Source of the DNA: Alteromonas sp. CI.11.F.A3
GTDB taxonomy: Bacteria > Pseudomonadota > Gammaproteobacteria > Enterobacterales > Alteromonadaceae
Assembly: GCF_032925565.1 (NCBI RefSeq)
Contig: NZ_CP136708.1
Coordinates: 1,984,001-2,048,000 of the forward strand
DNA: 64,000 bases
Direction of reading: 5' to 3'
Made by a program: the position numbers and the translations under genes. The notes beneath the pieces are model-generated. The model made no database searches. It was not told the origin of the DNA and saw nothing but the letters and a program-made list of their open reading frames with translations. Shown here one piece after another: positions 53,908-62,454 of this stretch. Positions within the stretch are counted from its first letter, which is position 1; every line of letters starts with the position of its first letter.

Positions 53908-54501
53908 ATGAAAAAATTTATTATTGGTTTATTTGCATTAGTTGGTTTTAGTGCTCAAGCAGCGGTTATTAACATTAGTACTGACCAAGCATCGTATAGC
54001 GTGGGTGATACTGTTACGGCTACTGTTAATCTAGATGTAAATGCATTCTTAGCATTGAGTGGAACTCTACCTATAATCGGCTTAGAAAACATTTTTACAT
54101 ATGATCCGATAAGCTTAACTTTTACAGGCGGTTCTGTAACTTTTGGTGACAGTTCAGGTTTTACCTTCTTTGATGGGCTGCTCCCCGGTGTTCCAGGAAT
54201 GCTAGCAGTGTCTTCAGTTGGTTTCTTTCCGCTTTCTTCAATGTTGGAAATTTTAGAGGATCAGCAATCTCTTGCTGGAAGCTTAGATTTATACACGTTG
54301 AATTTTTCAGCAGTAAGCGCTGTGAACGACTTGGCATTCGGTGTTAGTGGTACTGTTCTTAATTCTAATGGCGTACCGTTACAGGCGACGACTTCTTCAT
54401 CGCAGTTTTCAATTACTGAAGTACCAGCACCAAGCACCGGTGTCTTAGCACTACTTGCTTGCTTCGGTATGATGGTATCGCGGGTTAAGGTTCGTCGCTA
54501 A
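53908..54501 (+). CDS. Cohesin-like exported protein with PEP-CTERM-like anchor
   Basis: 197 residues. Signal peptide MKKFIIGLFALVGFSAQA. The mature domain starts with ISTDQASYSVGDTVTATVNL and continues with LENIFTYDPISLTFTGGSV, then YTLNFSAVSA. This is the strand pattern and the 'GDTVT ... YDP..L.F' signature of cohesin and cohesin-like domains. The C-terminus VPAPSTGVLALLACFGMMVSRVKVRR resembles a PEP-CTERM sorting signal: a Pro-containing motif, a hydrophobic helix and a basic tail, with Ala instead of Glu. The gene begins 14 bp after the stop of the dockerin nuclease with an AGGAATTAG ribosome site. The product probably tethers that nuclease at the surface (inference). Confidence 0.75.
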   Translation: MKKFIIGLFALVGFSAQAAVINISTDQASYSVGDTVTATVNLDVNAFLALSGTLPIIGLENIFTYDPISLTFTGGSVTFGDSSGFTFFDGLLPGVPGMLAVSSVGFFPLSSMLEILEDQQSLAGSLDLYTLNFSAVSAVNDLAFGVSGTVLNSNGVPLQATTSSSQFSITEVPAPSTGVLALLACFGMMVSRVKVRR

Positions 54502-54553
54502 TCGAGATATCCTAGCGATAAAGTGAAATAAGCTTTTTACAAAGCGTTTTAAT

Positions 54554-54580
54554 AAAACCCAGCATCTGCTGGGTTTTTTA
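54554..54580 (+). terminator. Rho-independent terminator of the nuclease-cohesin operon
   Basis: AAACCCAGCA and TGCTGGGTTT form a 10-bp stem around a 2-nt loop, followed by a T-run. Confidence 0.93.
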
Positions 54581-54709
54581 TATTTTAAAACTCGCTAATC
54601 ATCTTAAATTTCTCGTTCAAGCGACCCGTAAAAAATACGATCAAATTTCTATTTACAACAAGCTTAAAATAAACCACACTGGTTAAAAATACAGTTTAGT
54701 GAGAATGTT

Positions 54710-55669
54710 ATGTCTGCCACCCAAATGCGAGGTAATGAAGGGCGAGAATTCGGCCTTAACGATGCTTCATCTTCAGAAAATGCCAATCTTGATACCATTA
54801 GTTTTGCTCAGCGTCAGCGGTTGGCGTATATCGATTTTTGTTTGCTGTTTAAAGGGGCGATTTATCGCCAAGATTTAATTGGGCGTTTCGAAGTGGGCTT
54901 GTCTGCGGGCTCTCGCGATTTCAGCCTGTATAAAGTGCTGGCGCCAAATAATCTAACCTACGACGCAAGAGATAAGCGTTACTTTCAAACCGATACTTTT
55001 GTACCTTTGTTCGAGCACGATCCCCGTAGAACCTTGGTGAAGTTGGCGAACGATATATCAGACGGTTTCGATGCTATCGGAGATATTCATTTTCCGGTAG
55101 AAAGTGCATCGTCGTTAAATGTGCCCGATATTTATGTGGTAGCAAAACTAGTGCAAGCCATTGTTAATAATAAAGCGGTGAGTGTTATATATACATCGCT
55201 TTCCAGTGGTTCGGGGGCGCGAGAATTGGTACCCCATAGTATTGTAGATAATGGCCAGCGTTGGCATGTACGCGCGTTTGATAGAAAAACAGGAAGCTTC
55301 AGGGATTTCGTGCTAACCCGTATTAGTAAAGTCACCTTAAAGACAGCACCAGCACTTAGTGAACAAAGTCTTGCCGATGAAGCTTGGCAACGAAAAATAG
55401 CCTTAGAAGTGGTGCCGCACCCGAAGAATATAAATCATCCTACTGCCATAGAGCTTGATTATGGTATGGAAGAGGGGGTACTTCAGCTTGAAGTTCGCGC
55501 CGCTATGGCAGGGTATTTACTTCGCCGGTGGAATGTAGATTGTACTAAACATGCCAGTCTGCGAACGGGTGAATACCAACTGTGGTTGCGAAACCAAGAA
55601 ACGCTGGAAAATACCGATAATCTTGCCATTGCACCAGGGTATATAAGCGAAGAAAAACGCTACGAGTAA
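54710..55669 (+). CDS. WYL-domain transcriptional regulator
   Basis: 319 residues. An N-terminal winged-helix-like part (FAQRQRLAYIDFCLLFKGAIYRQDLIGRFEVGLSAGSRDFSLY, about 30-72) is followed by a WYL domain (about 140-215; IYTSLSSGSGARELVPHSIVDNGQRWHVRAFDRKTGSFRDFVLTRI). A C-terminal WCX-like extension follows. This layout matches BrxR/CapW-type repressors of anti-phage and DNA-damage systems, but no defence genes are adjacent. It sits between the nuclease operon and a convergent hybrid kinase. Confidence 0.85.
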   Translation: MSATQMRGNEGREFGLNDASSSENANLDTISFAQRQRLAYIDFCLLFKGAIYRQDLIGRFEVGLSAGSRDFSLYKVLAPNNLTYDARDKRYFQTDTFVPLFEHDPRRTLVKLANDISDGFDAIGDIHFPVESASSLNVPDIYVVAKLVQAIVNNKAVSVIYTSLSSGSGARELVPHSIVDNGQRWHVRAFDRKTGSFRDFVLTRISKVTLKTAPALSEQSLADEAWQRKIALEVVPHPKNINHPTAIELDYGMEEGVLQLEVRAAMAGYLLRRWNVDCTKHASLRTGEYQLWLRNQETLENTDNLAIAPGYISEEKRYE

Positions 55670-55714
55670 CAGGGTGTCTGTTACATGGCGGTATATTGAT
55701 AGTTTATGGGCGCG

Positions 55715-57850
55715 TTACCACTTTTGTGTAAATTGCTTAATGCTTGAAAGCAGCAAATCTTTATTTAATGGCTTGGTAAGAAAATCATTCATACCTGCGT
55801 TTAAGCACTCTTCTTTATCTTCAGGGAAGGCATTGGCCGTAAGGGCGGCGATAGGGGTGTTCACCTTTAATCCGTTGCGAATGATGCTAGAGGCCATAAT
55901 GCCGTCCATGACGGGCATGTTGCAGTCCATTAATATGAAATCGAATAAGTGCTTAGCACAGGCGGCAACGGCTTGCTCTCCATCTTTTACATGCACAATT
56001 TTATAGCCTTCGCCTTCAAGCATAGCTTTCACAATTTCGGCATTAATATCATTGTCTTCTGCAATAAGAATGCGCAGTCGTGGCGTTGCCTTAACGGGAA
56101 AGCCGGCAGGCTTACTTGCATGCGACACGAGCTTTTGTAAATCGAGTTCTAAATCTTTACGTATGATCGGCTTAGCATGTGAGCGCCAAATAACGTCTTT
56201 TACGGCTTGTTCGCAGTTTAATTGTTCTAGTTCTGCCGAAATCAGAATAATTTTTGGAAATGGCGAGATGTCTAGTTTCACCAATTCGCGTAATAAATCA
56301 ACGCCGCTCATCTCTGGCATTGCTAAATCGAGAATAATAACATCGTATTTGTTGGGCGTATCTTCTAGAAAGTCCTTGGCGCTTGAATAAGACGTAGGAA
56401 TAAGCGACATCGCGGCAACGACGTGTTCTAGGTATTCTCGGCTTGTCAGTAAGTCATCCACAATAGCGCATTTCAATGTGGCATCGGTTTTAACTTCGAT
56501 GGCGGGTAGAGACTGTTCAACCACCGGAAGGATTAGCGTAAATTCACTCCCCGCTCCTAAGGTGGAGGTGGCTAAAATATCACCGTCCATTAATTCCGCT
56601 AATTCTTTAGCAATACTTAGCCCCAGTCCAGTGCCCCCATAATGACGGGTGGTAGATTGGTCTGCTTGTTCAAACTTTTGAAAAATGGTCGACAATTTAT
56701 CAGTATCGATACCTATGCCGGTATCTTTAACTGAGAACCGCAGGGTATTGCCATTCGCTGTCGCAGCCTGGCTAACCGATAAGGTTACGCTACCTGACTC
56801 GGTGAACTTAATGGCGTTGCTTAATAAGTTATGTAAAATTTGTGCAATTCGGGTGATATCACCTTGAATAACGGGCGCTAGTGTTTGCTGTTTATTATAA
56901 TGAAATGCTAAGCCTTTGTTCTGGCAATAAATGCGCTGTATAGATACCACCTCATCAAGCAGTTGAAGCAAGTCGACAGGGCTTTTCTCAACAACAATTT
57001 TTCCCGCTTCAATTTTTGATAAATCTAGAATGTCATTTATAAGGGTAAGTAACTGTCGTCCAGCGGCTTTAGCCTTTCTTAAGTAATTTTCACTCTTGCT
57101 TGGATTATCCATCGCAAGTTCAATCATGCCAAACAACCCGTTCATAGGCGTGCGTAATTCGTGACTCATGCTCGATAGAAATTCAGATTTAGCTCTATTG
57201 GCTTCGTGAGCCTTTTGCGCTTCTGTTTCTGCTTTGTCTGATGCTTCATACAAGTGTTGTATCGTCTTTTTAATTTTTCTATCCATAGGCGCAAAAATGA
57301 AAAAAGCTTCAACCCCTAGCAGGAATAATGTGGCAAGCCACAAATAAAACTCTAGTGATGAGACCGCATCAACATTGCTTTTAGCCTCTTTTTCAAAGAT
57401 GTAAACTACAGTATTTAACTGCTTTAGCAGCCCCGTGGCTTGTTCTATAGGAATGGTAATAGAGGATGAACATTGGGGCGTCTTAACAAGTGCCCTTGCT
57501 TGCGCAATGTATTGATTAACTTTGGCATCGAGTTGGCTAGCACCGAAATACATGTCAGAAACAGAGCTTGGTAAAGAGGGCAAAGAAGTAAGTTTTTTAT
57601 GATTACTTGAAAAGGTACTAATAGCCGCTTCAAGTATGTCAGTAGACGAATCGCTGTCTTCGCCACAGGCATTTATTTTTTGTACAAGTAATGCAATACG
57701 CTGGGAGAGCATTCGCTGCTGTCCTGCAATATTGATGATTTCTGCATCGAGACGCTGATCGTTCAGCAGTGTTCGCATTGTAAACACAGATGCCGTGACA
57801 AGGCAGGCAATGAGAAGCAGCGCTAGCGTGTACCGTATGCGAATGGACAT
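55715..57850 (-). CDS. Hybrid sensor histidine kinase with two receiver domains and PilJ-like sensor
   Basis: 711 residues from ATG 57850; a TTG at 57934 would add 28 residues and is less likely. A membrane helix (7-24) is followed by the periplasmic PilJ/NIT-type sensor with NIAGQQRMLSQRIALLVQK (about 40-58), then a second helix near 168-186. The histidine kinase core has MSHELRTPMNGLFGM (His near 229), the ATP-binding NAIKFTESGSV, DTGIGIDTDKL and GGTGLGLSIAKELAELM. Two receivers follow: one with ILDLAMPEMSG, the second with LMDCNMPVMDG and TKPLNKD. No DNA-binding output or Hpt is fused, so it signals through a partner. Confidence 0.9.
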   Translation of the reverse strand: MSIRIRYTLALLLIACLVTASVFTMRTLLNDQRLDAEIINIAGQQRMLSQRIALLVQKINACGEDSDSSTDILEAAISTFSSNHKKLTSLPSLPSSVSDMYFGASQLDAKVNQYIAQARALVKTPQCSSSITIPIEQATGLLKQLNTVVYIFEKEAKSNVDAVSSLEFYLWLATLFLLGVEAFFIFAPMDRKIKKTIQHLYEASDKAETEAQKAHEANRAKSEFLSSMSHELRTPMNGLFGMIELAMDNPSKSENYLRKAKAAGRQLLTLINDILDLSKIEAGKIVVEKSPVDLLQLLDEVVSIQRIYCQNKGLAFHYNKQQTLAPVIQGDITRIAQILHNLLSNAIKFTESGSVTLSVSQAATANGNTLRFSVKDTGIGIDTDKLSTIFQKFEQADQSTTRHYGGTGLGLSIAKELAELMDGDILATSTLGAGSEFTLILPVVEQSLPAIEVKTDATLKCAIVDDLLTSREYLEHVVAAMSLIPTSYSSAKDFLEDTPNKYDVIILDLAMPEMSGVDLLRELVKLDISPFPKIILISAELEQLNCEQAVKDVIWRSHAKPIIRKDLELDLQKLVSHASKPAGFPVKATPRLRILIAEDNDINAEIVKAMLEGEGYKIVHVKDGEQAVAACAKHLFDFILMDCNMPVMDGIMASSIIRNGLKVNTPIAALTANAFPEDKEECLNAGMNDFLTKPLNKDLLLSSIKQFTQKW

Positions 57851-57950
57851 AAAAATTACGTTTTTCTTAGAGTACCTAAAAGATAATTGATACCAAGCAT
57901 TTACGCAATTTAAGATCTTCTGAATTAGCCTCAAGTAGTAGATATTGTGC

Positions 57951-59129
57951 TTACATTGGGTGCCAGTTTTGTAAAATAGCTGCTTTATTGTAAAAGAGGC
58001 TTTCTACGTCAGTAAGGGTAGGGCGTGCTTCGTTCTCAAGTGCGCCAGGGCCATGGCTCTTAAATTCAGCAAACCTAGCATCGGTAAGCGGACTAAAATA
58101 TTTTTTACTCCCTTCCTTTGTCTTACCCGACATGCTACTCCAACCGCTTGTTGAAATGTGGGTGTCCATATAGGTGTTGATATATAGTGAGTGTCCAATA
58201 GCGTAAGGTGACGCATACTTTCCATCTGTAAAAGCGGTAGTAGGATGCCAAGGGCGGCCAAGGGCAACGGAATGGTTAGGTACACCGGCTTCACGAGCCA
58301 AGTTGCAATTAAAAAATACAAATCCAAATGGCCGAGTGTTAAGGGTGCTTGGCGCCGTTATATAGCCTGTAACGCCTTTCCCAGTATGTCGTTTTCGTGA
58401 AACAATATCTACGCTATCGAAAAAAGCGGTGCCACCACCGAAGATAAAATCAATATGTCCTGCCACTAAGCCACCTTTCATGTAGGCTCTGTTTCCTTTG
58501 AGATAAAGTGTATCTTGATAGCCCCACAGCTCGATATTATCTAAAAGCGTTTTATCTGCGGTTACTGCGGTTTTTAACGCGACCGCTTGAGTCCCTGATA
58601 CGCGATTAAGATCATCTTTTGCGCGAATTTCATTCGCAGGATAATCAAAGCTATTCAATATGCTTAGGTTTGAAAGGTGAACGTTTGATGCGGTTATCTC
58701 GACGGTGGCGGTTCTTCGAGTGCCAAAAACCTCATCGGTATCTGGATGTATTACCTGACCAGCATACCGAGAAAAGACGATTTTAGTTGTCTTTCTTTCT
58801 AAGCCTCTAAGGTGAACGTTAGGCGTTTGAATTACTACCGATTCCTGATAAATGCCAGGTTGAACTTCAATGACCCACATCCCAGAATGCTGGGTAGGAA
58901 TGGCGTTAATTGCATCAGTTACCCGCGTGTATTGTGGAAGGGGGGAATCCAGTGTGACTTGGCTAACAAGCGCATTTGCTTCGGGTTTTTGCGTTGCTTC
59001 TGCGCAACTCATAAAACATAAAAAAAACAGGGCCAAGCGCTTTTGTGAGAAAGCGCTAGCTATATAAAATGCTAACTGAATCCGCTCCTGACATTTACCT
59101 TCAATTATTACGCGTAGCCGTTTAAGCAT
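57951..59129 (-). CDS. Pectin methylesterase (CE8)
   Basis: 392 residues from ATG 59129, which overlaps the GH28 stop by 8 bp; upstream in-frame starts lie inside that gene. A signal-like segment LALFFLCFMSCAEA may be a lipobox. The catalytic motifs are GTQAVALKTAVTADK, GYQDTLYLK (Asp proton donor) and AGHIDFIFGGGTAF (nucleophile Asp), and ALGRPWHPT near the end is the conserved RPW motif. The parallel beta-helix enzyme removes methyl esters from homogalacturonan, preparing it for the GH28 enzyme. Last gene of the pectin operon. Confidence 0.93.
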   Translation of the reverse strand: MLKRLRVIIEGKCQERIQLAFYIASAFSQKRLALFFLCFMSCAEATQKPEANALVSQVTLDSPLPQYTRVTDAINAIPTQHSGMWVIEVQPGIYQESVVIQTPNVHLRGLERKTTKIVFSRYAGQVIHPDTDEVFGTRRTATVEITASNVHLSNLSILNSFDYPANEIRAKDDLNRVSGTQAVALKTAVTADKTLLDNIELWGYQDTLYLKGNRAYMKGGLVAGHIDFIFGGGTAFFDSVDIVSRKRHTGKGVTGYITAPSTLNTRPFGFVFFNCNLAREAGVPNHSVALGRPWHPTTAFTDGKYASPYAIGHSLYINTYMDTHISTSGWSSMSGKTKEGSKKYFSPLTDARFAEFKSHGPGALENEARPTLTDVESLFYNKAAILQNWHPM

Positions 59130-60585
59130 CACGCAATCCCACTTGGTTTCCTGCAATGACAATATTAGATGTCTGTATTGCCTCCACGTTCTCAATGACA
59201 GATGGTTTTTCAACAGAGGCAATAGAAATGTCGTGTAGGGACAACCCTGTAATTGGGGTATGATCATAGCCTCTTAGCATAAAGGCTCGGTCTGCGCGTT
59301 TTACTGTCATATGCTCTACTGTAATTCCCTCTAGTTTCGGTGGGAAATTTCCAGCATCTCCCTCTTCATAAAAGAAGTTAACTACTATTGCGTCTTTTAC
59401 ATCGCCAATTGAGATATGCCGATAATTCAGATTTTTAAGATGACCGCCTCGTATACTGTTGGTTTTAATTCGTATACCTCTGTCTAAGTTAGGGCTACTC
59501 ATCACGCAGCGTTGTGCATAAAGGTTACGAACCCCGCCGGAAATCTCACTCCCTATGACTATCCCGCCGTGACCGGCTTTCATTTCGCAATCTTCTATAA
59601 TGATGTTTTCACTCGGTTGATTTAGCCGTCGGCCGTCTGCATTTCGTCCCGATTTGATGGCAATACAATCATCACCAGTGTCAAAAACACAAGATTGTAT
59701 GAGAACATCAGTACAGCTTTCTGGATCACACCCATCTGAATTAGGGCCAAAACTTTGGCAGTGAATATTGCTTACCGTCACATTTTTACATAACACGGGA
59801 TTAACTAACCAAAAGGGAGAGCGCAGTATGGTGACTCCCTCAATTAATACGTTTTCACACAGGTAAGGTTGAATAAAAGGAGGGCGAAGATAGTTTTCGT
59901 CAAATACCCGTTCAGAAACAGGCGTGCCATCTTCAACCATAACTTGGAGTGTATCTCTGGTGTACTTTTGATTCTCAACGGCATGATCGCCCCATTCAGA
60001 AGTTTTCCACTTTCCTTTCCAAGGCCACCAATTATCGGCAGAAGCCCCGCCATCTAAAGTGCCTTGACCCGTAATGGCAATATTCTTCTGCTTGAAAGCA
60101 TAAATCAAAGGGGAGTAGCCCATTAATTCCATGCCTTCCCAGCGGGTGTGTACATAGGGCTTGTAGTGTTGACTATCAGTAGAAAAGTGAAGCGTGGCTC
60201 CCTCTTCAATATGCAGATTAATATTAGATTTTAAGTGAATGGGCCCTTTGCAAAAAAACTCCCCTTTGGGCACCACGACCTTACCCCCCCCTATAGATAC
60301 GAGATGCGCGATAGCCGCATTGAGCGCGGGTAGGCTATCGCTATGTAGTGCATTGGGTAAGGCGCCAAACTGCTCAATGAACACGGTATTATTGGCAAAG
60401 GTGGGCCTAACTACACGGTCTCGGATTAACTGTGCCTCTTTATCCCACTGTGCTTGGCTTCTTGTCGCGTTTGAGGGCGTACTTGTAGCTGATATAGAGC
60501 AACCTGCAGAAAATGGGATAACAGGGGATAACGTAGCGGCCAGCCCTGCTTTTAAAAGATGACGGCGGTGTCTATTTAATGTCAT
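59122..60585 (-). CDS. Polygalacturonase-like glycoside hydrolase family 28
   Basis: 487 residues from the ATG at 60585 (CGGAG ribosome site; a start at 60606 is less likely). The N-terminus RHRRHLLKAGLAATLSPVIPFSAGC is a twin-arginine-like lipoprotein signal. Catalytic motifs of GH28 are present in order: NSDGCDPESC (about 275-284), GDDCIAIKSG (about 297-306), GHGGIVIGSE (about 327-336) and RGIRIKTN (about 355-362). The enzyme hydrolyses galacturonan or rhamnogalacturonan linkages, probably from the periplasm or the outer membrane. It overlaps the pectin methylesterase gene by 8 bp. Confidence 0.93.
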   Translation of the reverse strand: MTLNRHRRHLLKAGLAATLSPVIPFSAGCSISATSTPSNATRSQAQWDKEAQLIRDRVVRPTFANNTVFIEQFGALPNALHSDSLPALNAAIAHLVSIGGGKVVVPKGEFFCKGPIHLKSNINLHIEEGATLHFSTDSQHYKPYVHTRWEGMELMGYSPLIYAFKQKNIAITGQGTLDGGASADNWWPWKGKWKTSEWGDHAVENQKYTRDTLQVMVEDGTPVSERVFDENYLRPPFIQPYLCENVLIEGVTILRSPFWLVNPVLCKNVTVSNIHCQSFGPNSDGCDPESCTDVLIQSCVFDTGDDCIAIKSGRNADGRRLNQPSENIIIEDCEMKAGHGGIVIGSEISGGVRNLYAQRCVMSSPNLDRGIRIKTNSIRGGHLKNLNYRHISIGDVKDAIVVNFFYEEGDAGNFPPKLEGITVEHMTVKRADRAFMLRGYDHTPITGLSLHDISIASVEKPSVIENVEAIQTSNIVIAGNQVGLRDA

Positions 60586-60622
60586 AAAAACTCCGTGGCG
60601 GAACACTTCTCAATGATTAGAA

Positions 60623-61816
60623 TTACTTGCCTAGGTATAACGCAGCCAGAATAAACGGACCTACGCCTTTTGCATCATTAGCGCGAATAGGCTCACTAAG
60701 GTAATAATCAAAAGAGCCATCTCGATAAGGTTTGCCGCCAAGTCCTGCAACTGCGCAAACTTGGTTTAAGCTGATGACATTATCGGATGGGTTTACGGAA
60801 ATCATCTGATCAATAAGTCCTGCAAATCCCTTTTCCGCATGGTCTCGGTAATGCTCTGGTAACAGTTTCAACGCTACACCCTTTGCGATAGCGTAGGTGA
60901 TCATCGACGTCCCAGAGGCTTCTAGATAATTCCCTTCTCGCTGTGCTAAATCGGTAACTTGATACCAGGTGCCCGTATTGTCTTGATAAGCAAGGGTGGC
61001 ATCAATGAAGGTTTGGAATTTTGATCTCAGCCATACTGATTTAGGGTGCTTTGCTGGCACAATTTCTAACACATCAACCATTGCCATGGCATACCAACCT
61101 AGCGCCCGTGACCAATGATGTGCGGATAAACCGGTAGTTTCATCTGCCCACTTCTGGGCTTTCGATGCGTCCCAACCATGACGAGGTAAGCCAGTTTTTT
61201 CGTCGTATAGGTTAGCTTCTATAAGTTCAAACTGAAGAAACACATCGTCTAGTTCTGCCATGTCGCCATATCGAACGATATATTCGGCATAAAACGGAGC
61301 GCCCATATAAAGCCCATCTAACCACATTTGCTGTGGGTAACGCTTTTTGTGCCAAAAACCGCCTTCGTTGGTTCTTGGATGGCTAACAAGTTGCTTTCTT
61401 AATAAATCCGCTGCTTTTTTATATTTAGTTTGCCCCGTTTCTTCATATAAGAAAAACAATACTTTTCCTGGGTTTACCATATCAATATTATATTTCTCAA
61501 TATCGTATGTACTAATGCTCCCATCGTCATTCACGAGCATGTCGTAGTAGCCAAGTATGTAGTCTAAATAGCGTTGGTCTTTTGTATGCTGGTACACTTT
61601 AGAGACTGCCAAAAGGTTCAGGCCATGAACATAATCCCACTGGGCCGATTCATCCCAATCTATTTGCCACGCTTCTGGAAAACGCACCATTTCAGATTCA
61701 ATCATCCGTTCCGACCATGGTTTGGTGTTATCCAATATTGATGGCTGTGCAACAACCTGTGGGGAAAGAAGTAATACAGTGGCGATCGAAACCACTTTGG
61801 CAATACGTTTAATCAT
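60623..61816 (-). CDS. Unsaturated rhamnogalacturonyl/galacturonyl hydrolase (GH105)
   Basis: 397 residues with a signal peptide (1-23, ending QVVAQP). The alpha/alpha-barrel motifs of GH105/GH88 are visible: MWLDGLYMGAPFYAEY (about 165-180), the catalytic Asp context, and HHWSRALGWYAMAMVDVLEIVP (about 233-254). The enzyme removes the 4,5-unsaturated uronate from oligosaccharides released by pectate or rhamnogalacturonan lyases. It is the first gene of the pectin operon and lies behind the palindromic operator 61849-61864. Confidence 0.92.
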   Translation of the reverse strand: MIKRIAKVVSIATVLLLSPQVVAQPSILDNTKPWSERMIESEMVRFPEAWQIDWDESAQWDYVHGLNLLAVSKVYQHTKDQRYLDYILGYYDMLVNDDGSISTYDIEKYNIDMVNPGKVLFFLYEETGQTKYKKAADLLRKQLVSHPRTNEGGFWHKKRYPQQMWLDGLYMGAPFYAEYIVRYGDMAELDDVFLQFELIEANLYDEKTGLPRHGWDASKAQKWADETTGLSAHHWSRALGWYAMAMVDVLEIVPAKHPKSVWLRSKFQTFIDATLAYQDNTGTWYQVTDLAQREGNYLEASGTSMITYAIAKGVALKLLPEHYRDHAEKGFAGLIDQMISVNPSDNVISLNQVCAVAGLGGKPYRDGSFDYYLSEPIRANDAKGVGPFILAALYLGK

Positions 61817-61848
61817 AATATGACCTTAAAACAAAGTTAAAACTATAA

Positions 61849-61864
61849 ATGCTACCGGTAGCAT
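61849..61864. promoter_or_regulatory. Operator 1, perfect 16-bp palindrome
   Basis: ATGCTACCGGTAGCAT reads identically on both strands, with a central CCGG, 33-48 bp upstream of the GH105 start, where a repressor would block the promoter. Confidence 0.85.
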
Positions 61865-62078
61865 AATGAGGTGCATTTATTATCCTGTCAACGAAAAAAT
61901 ACCATAATCTTAACAGCTTGTTTACGCGGTGTGTTTGTCGTTTAAATTGCATTAACTATCTGAAAATAATAGATAATAATTGTTTCGATTACTTTCTTGG
62001 CTTAGTTTCTTCTTATTCCCGTTTTTAAAGGGCTGTAGAGGATTAACAAGTAAAGGAATGATAATTTAATAAAAATCG

Positions 62079-62094
62079 TTGCCACCGGTAGCAT
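62079..62094. promoter_or_regulatory. Operator 2, imperfect palindrome
   Basis: TTGCCACCGGTAGCAT matches operator 1 in 14 of 16 positions. The centres are 230 bp apart, about 22 helical turns, a distance that would allow DNA looping by a tetrameric repressor. Confidence 0.75.
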
Positions 62095-62454
62095 TTAAAT
62101 ATAGGATGTAAATCAAATGTAAAGCGTGTTGTTTTTTATACATGGTTTATGTTTTCCCGAGAAGCTAATGTATTTAAGAATTACATACTGTATTGCCCTA
62201 CAGGCCTTAAATTTTGTCGGGTTATGAATACTGGAAGTTTAAAACTAAAAGTTAATTGGTGTGAAGTTATCAGGAATGATTAAAGGCATTTAAGATAATT
62301 GATAAGTCGTCTGTGCTACCGTATATTTACTCAGTTTGTAAATGAAATGTTTCACGGTGGCAAAAGGCTGACGGTCTGTATTTTTAAAAAAGCCACACAA
62401 CATGACGTTGTAATTCCTGCACCTCAATAAAATATAAAAACCGGAGAAACAACC

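Larger units (their letters stand above)
61817..62454. promoter_or_regulatory. Divergent promoter region of the pectin locus
   Basis: 638 bp between the GH105 operon and the TonB-dependent receptor gene. It carries the perfect palindrome ATGCTACCGGTAGCAT at 61849-61864 and a near-perfect copy at 62079-62094, as well as half-sites TGCTACCG at 62314-62321 and CGGTGGCA at 62355-62362. No gene is supported in this stretch. The sites suggest a LacI/GalR-type repressor encoded elsewhere. Confidence 0.6.

Noticed and set aside
54710..57850. A defence island around the WYL regulator
   Set aside because: Neighbours are a secreted nuclease operon and a hybrid kinase; no restriction, BREX, CBASS or retron genes are seen.
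3038..58175. A 16-bp match GTGGGTGTCCATATAG between the 3-kb spacer and the pectin methylesterase gene
   Set aside because: About one such exact match is expected by chance in a 64-kb window, and the second copy is ordinary coding sequence (YMDTH).
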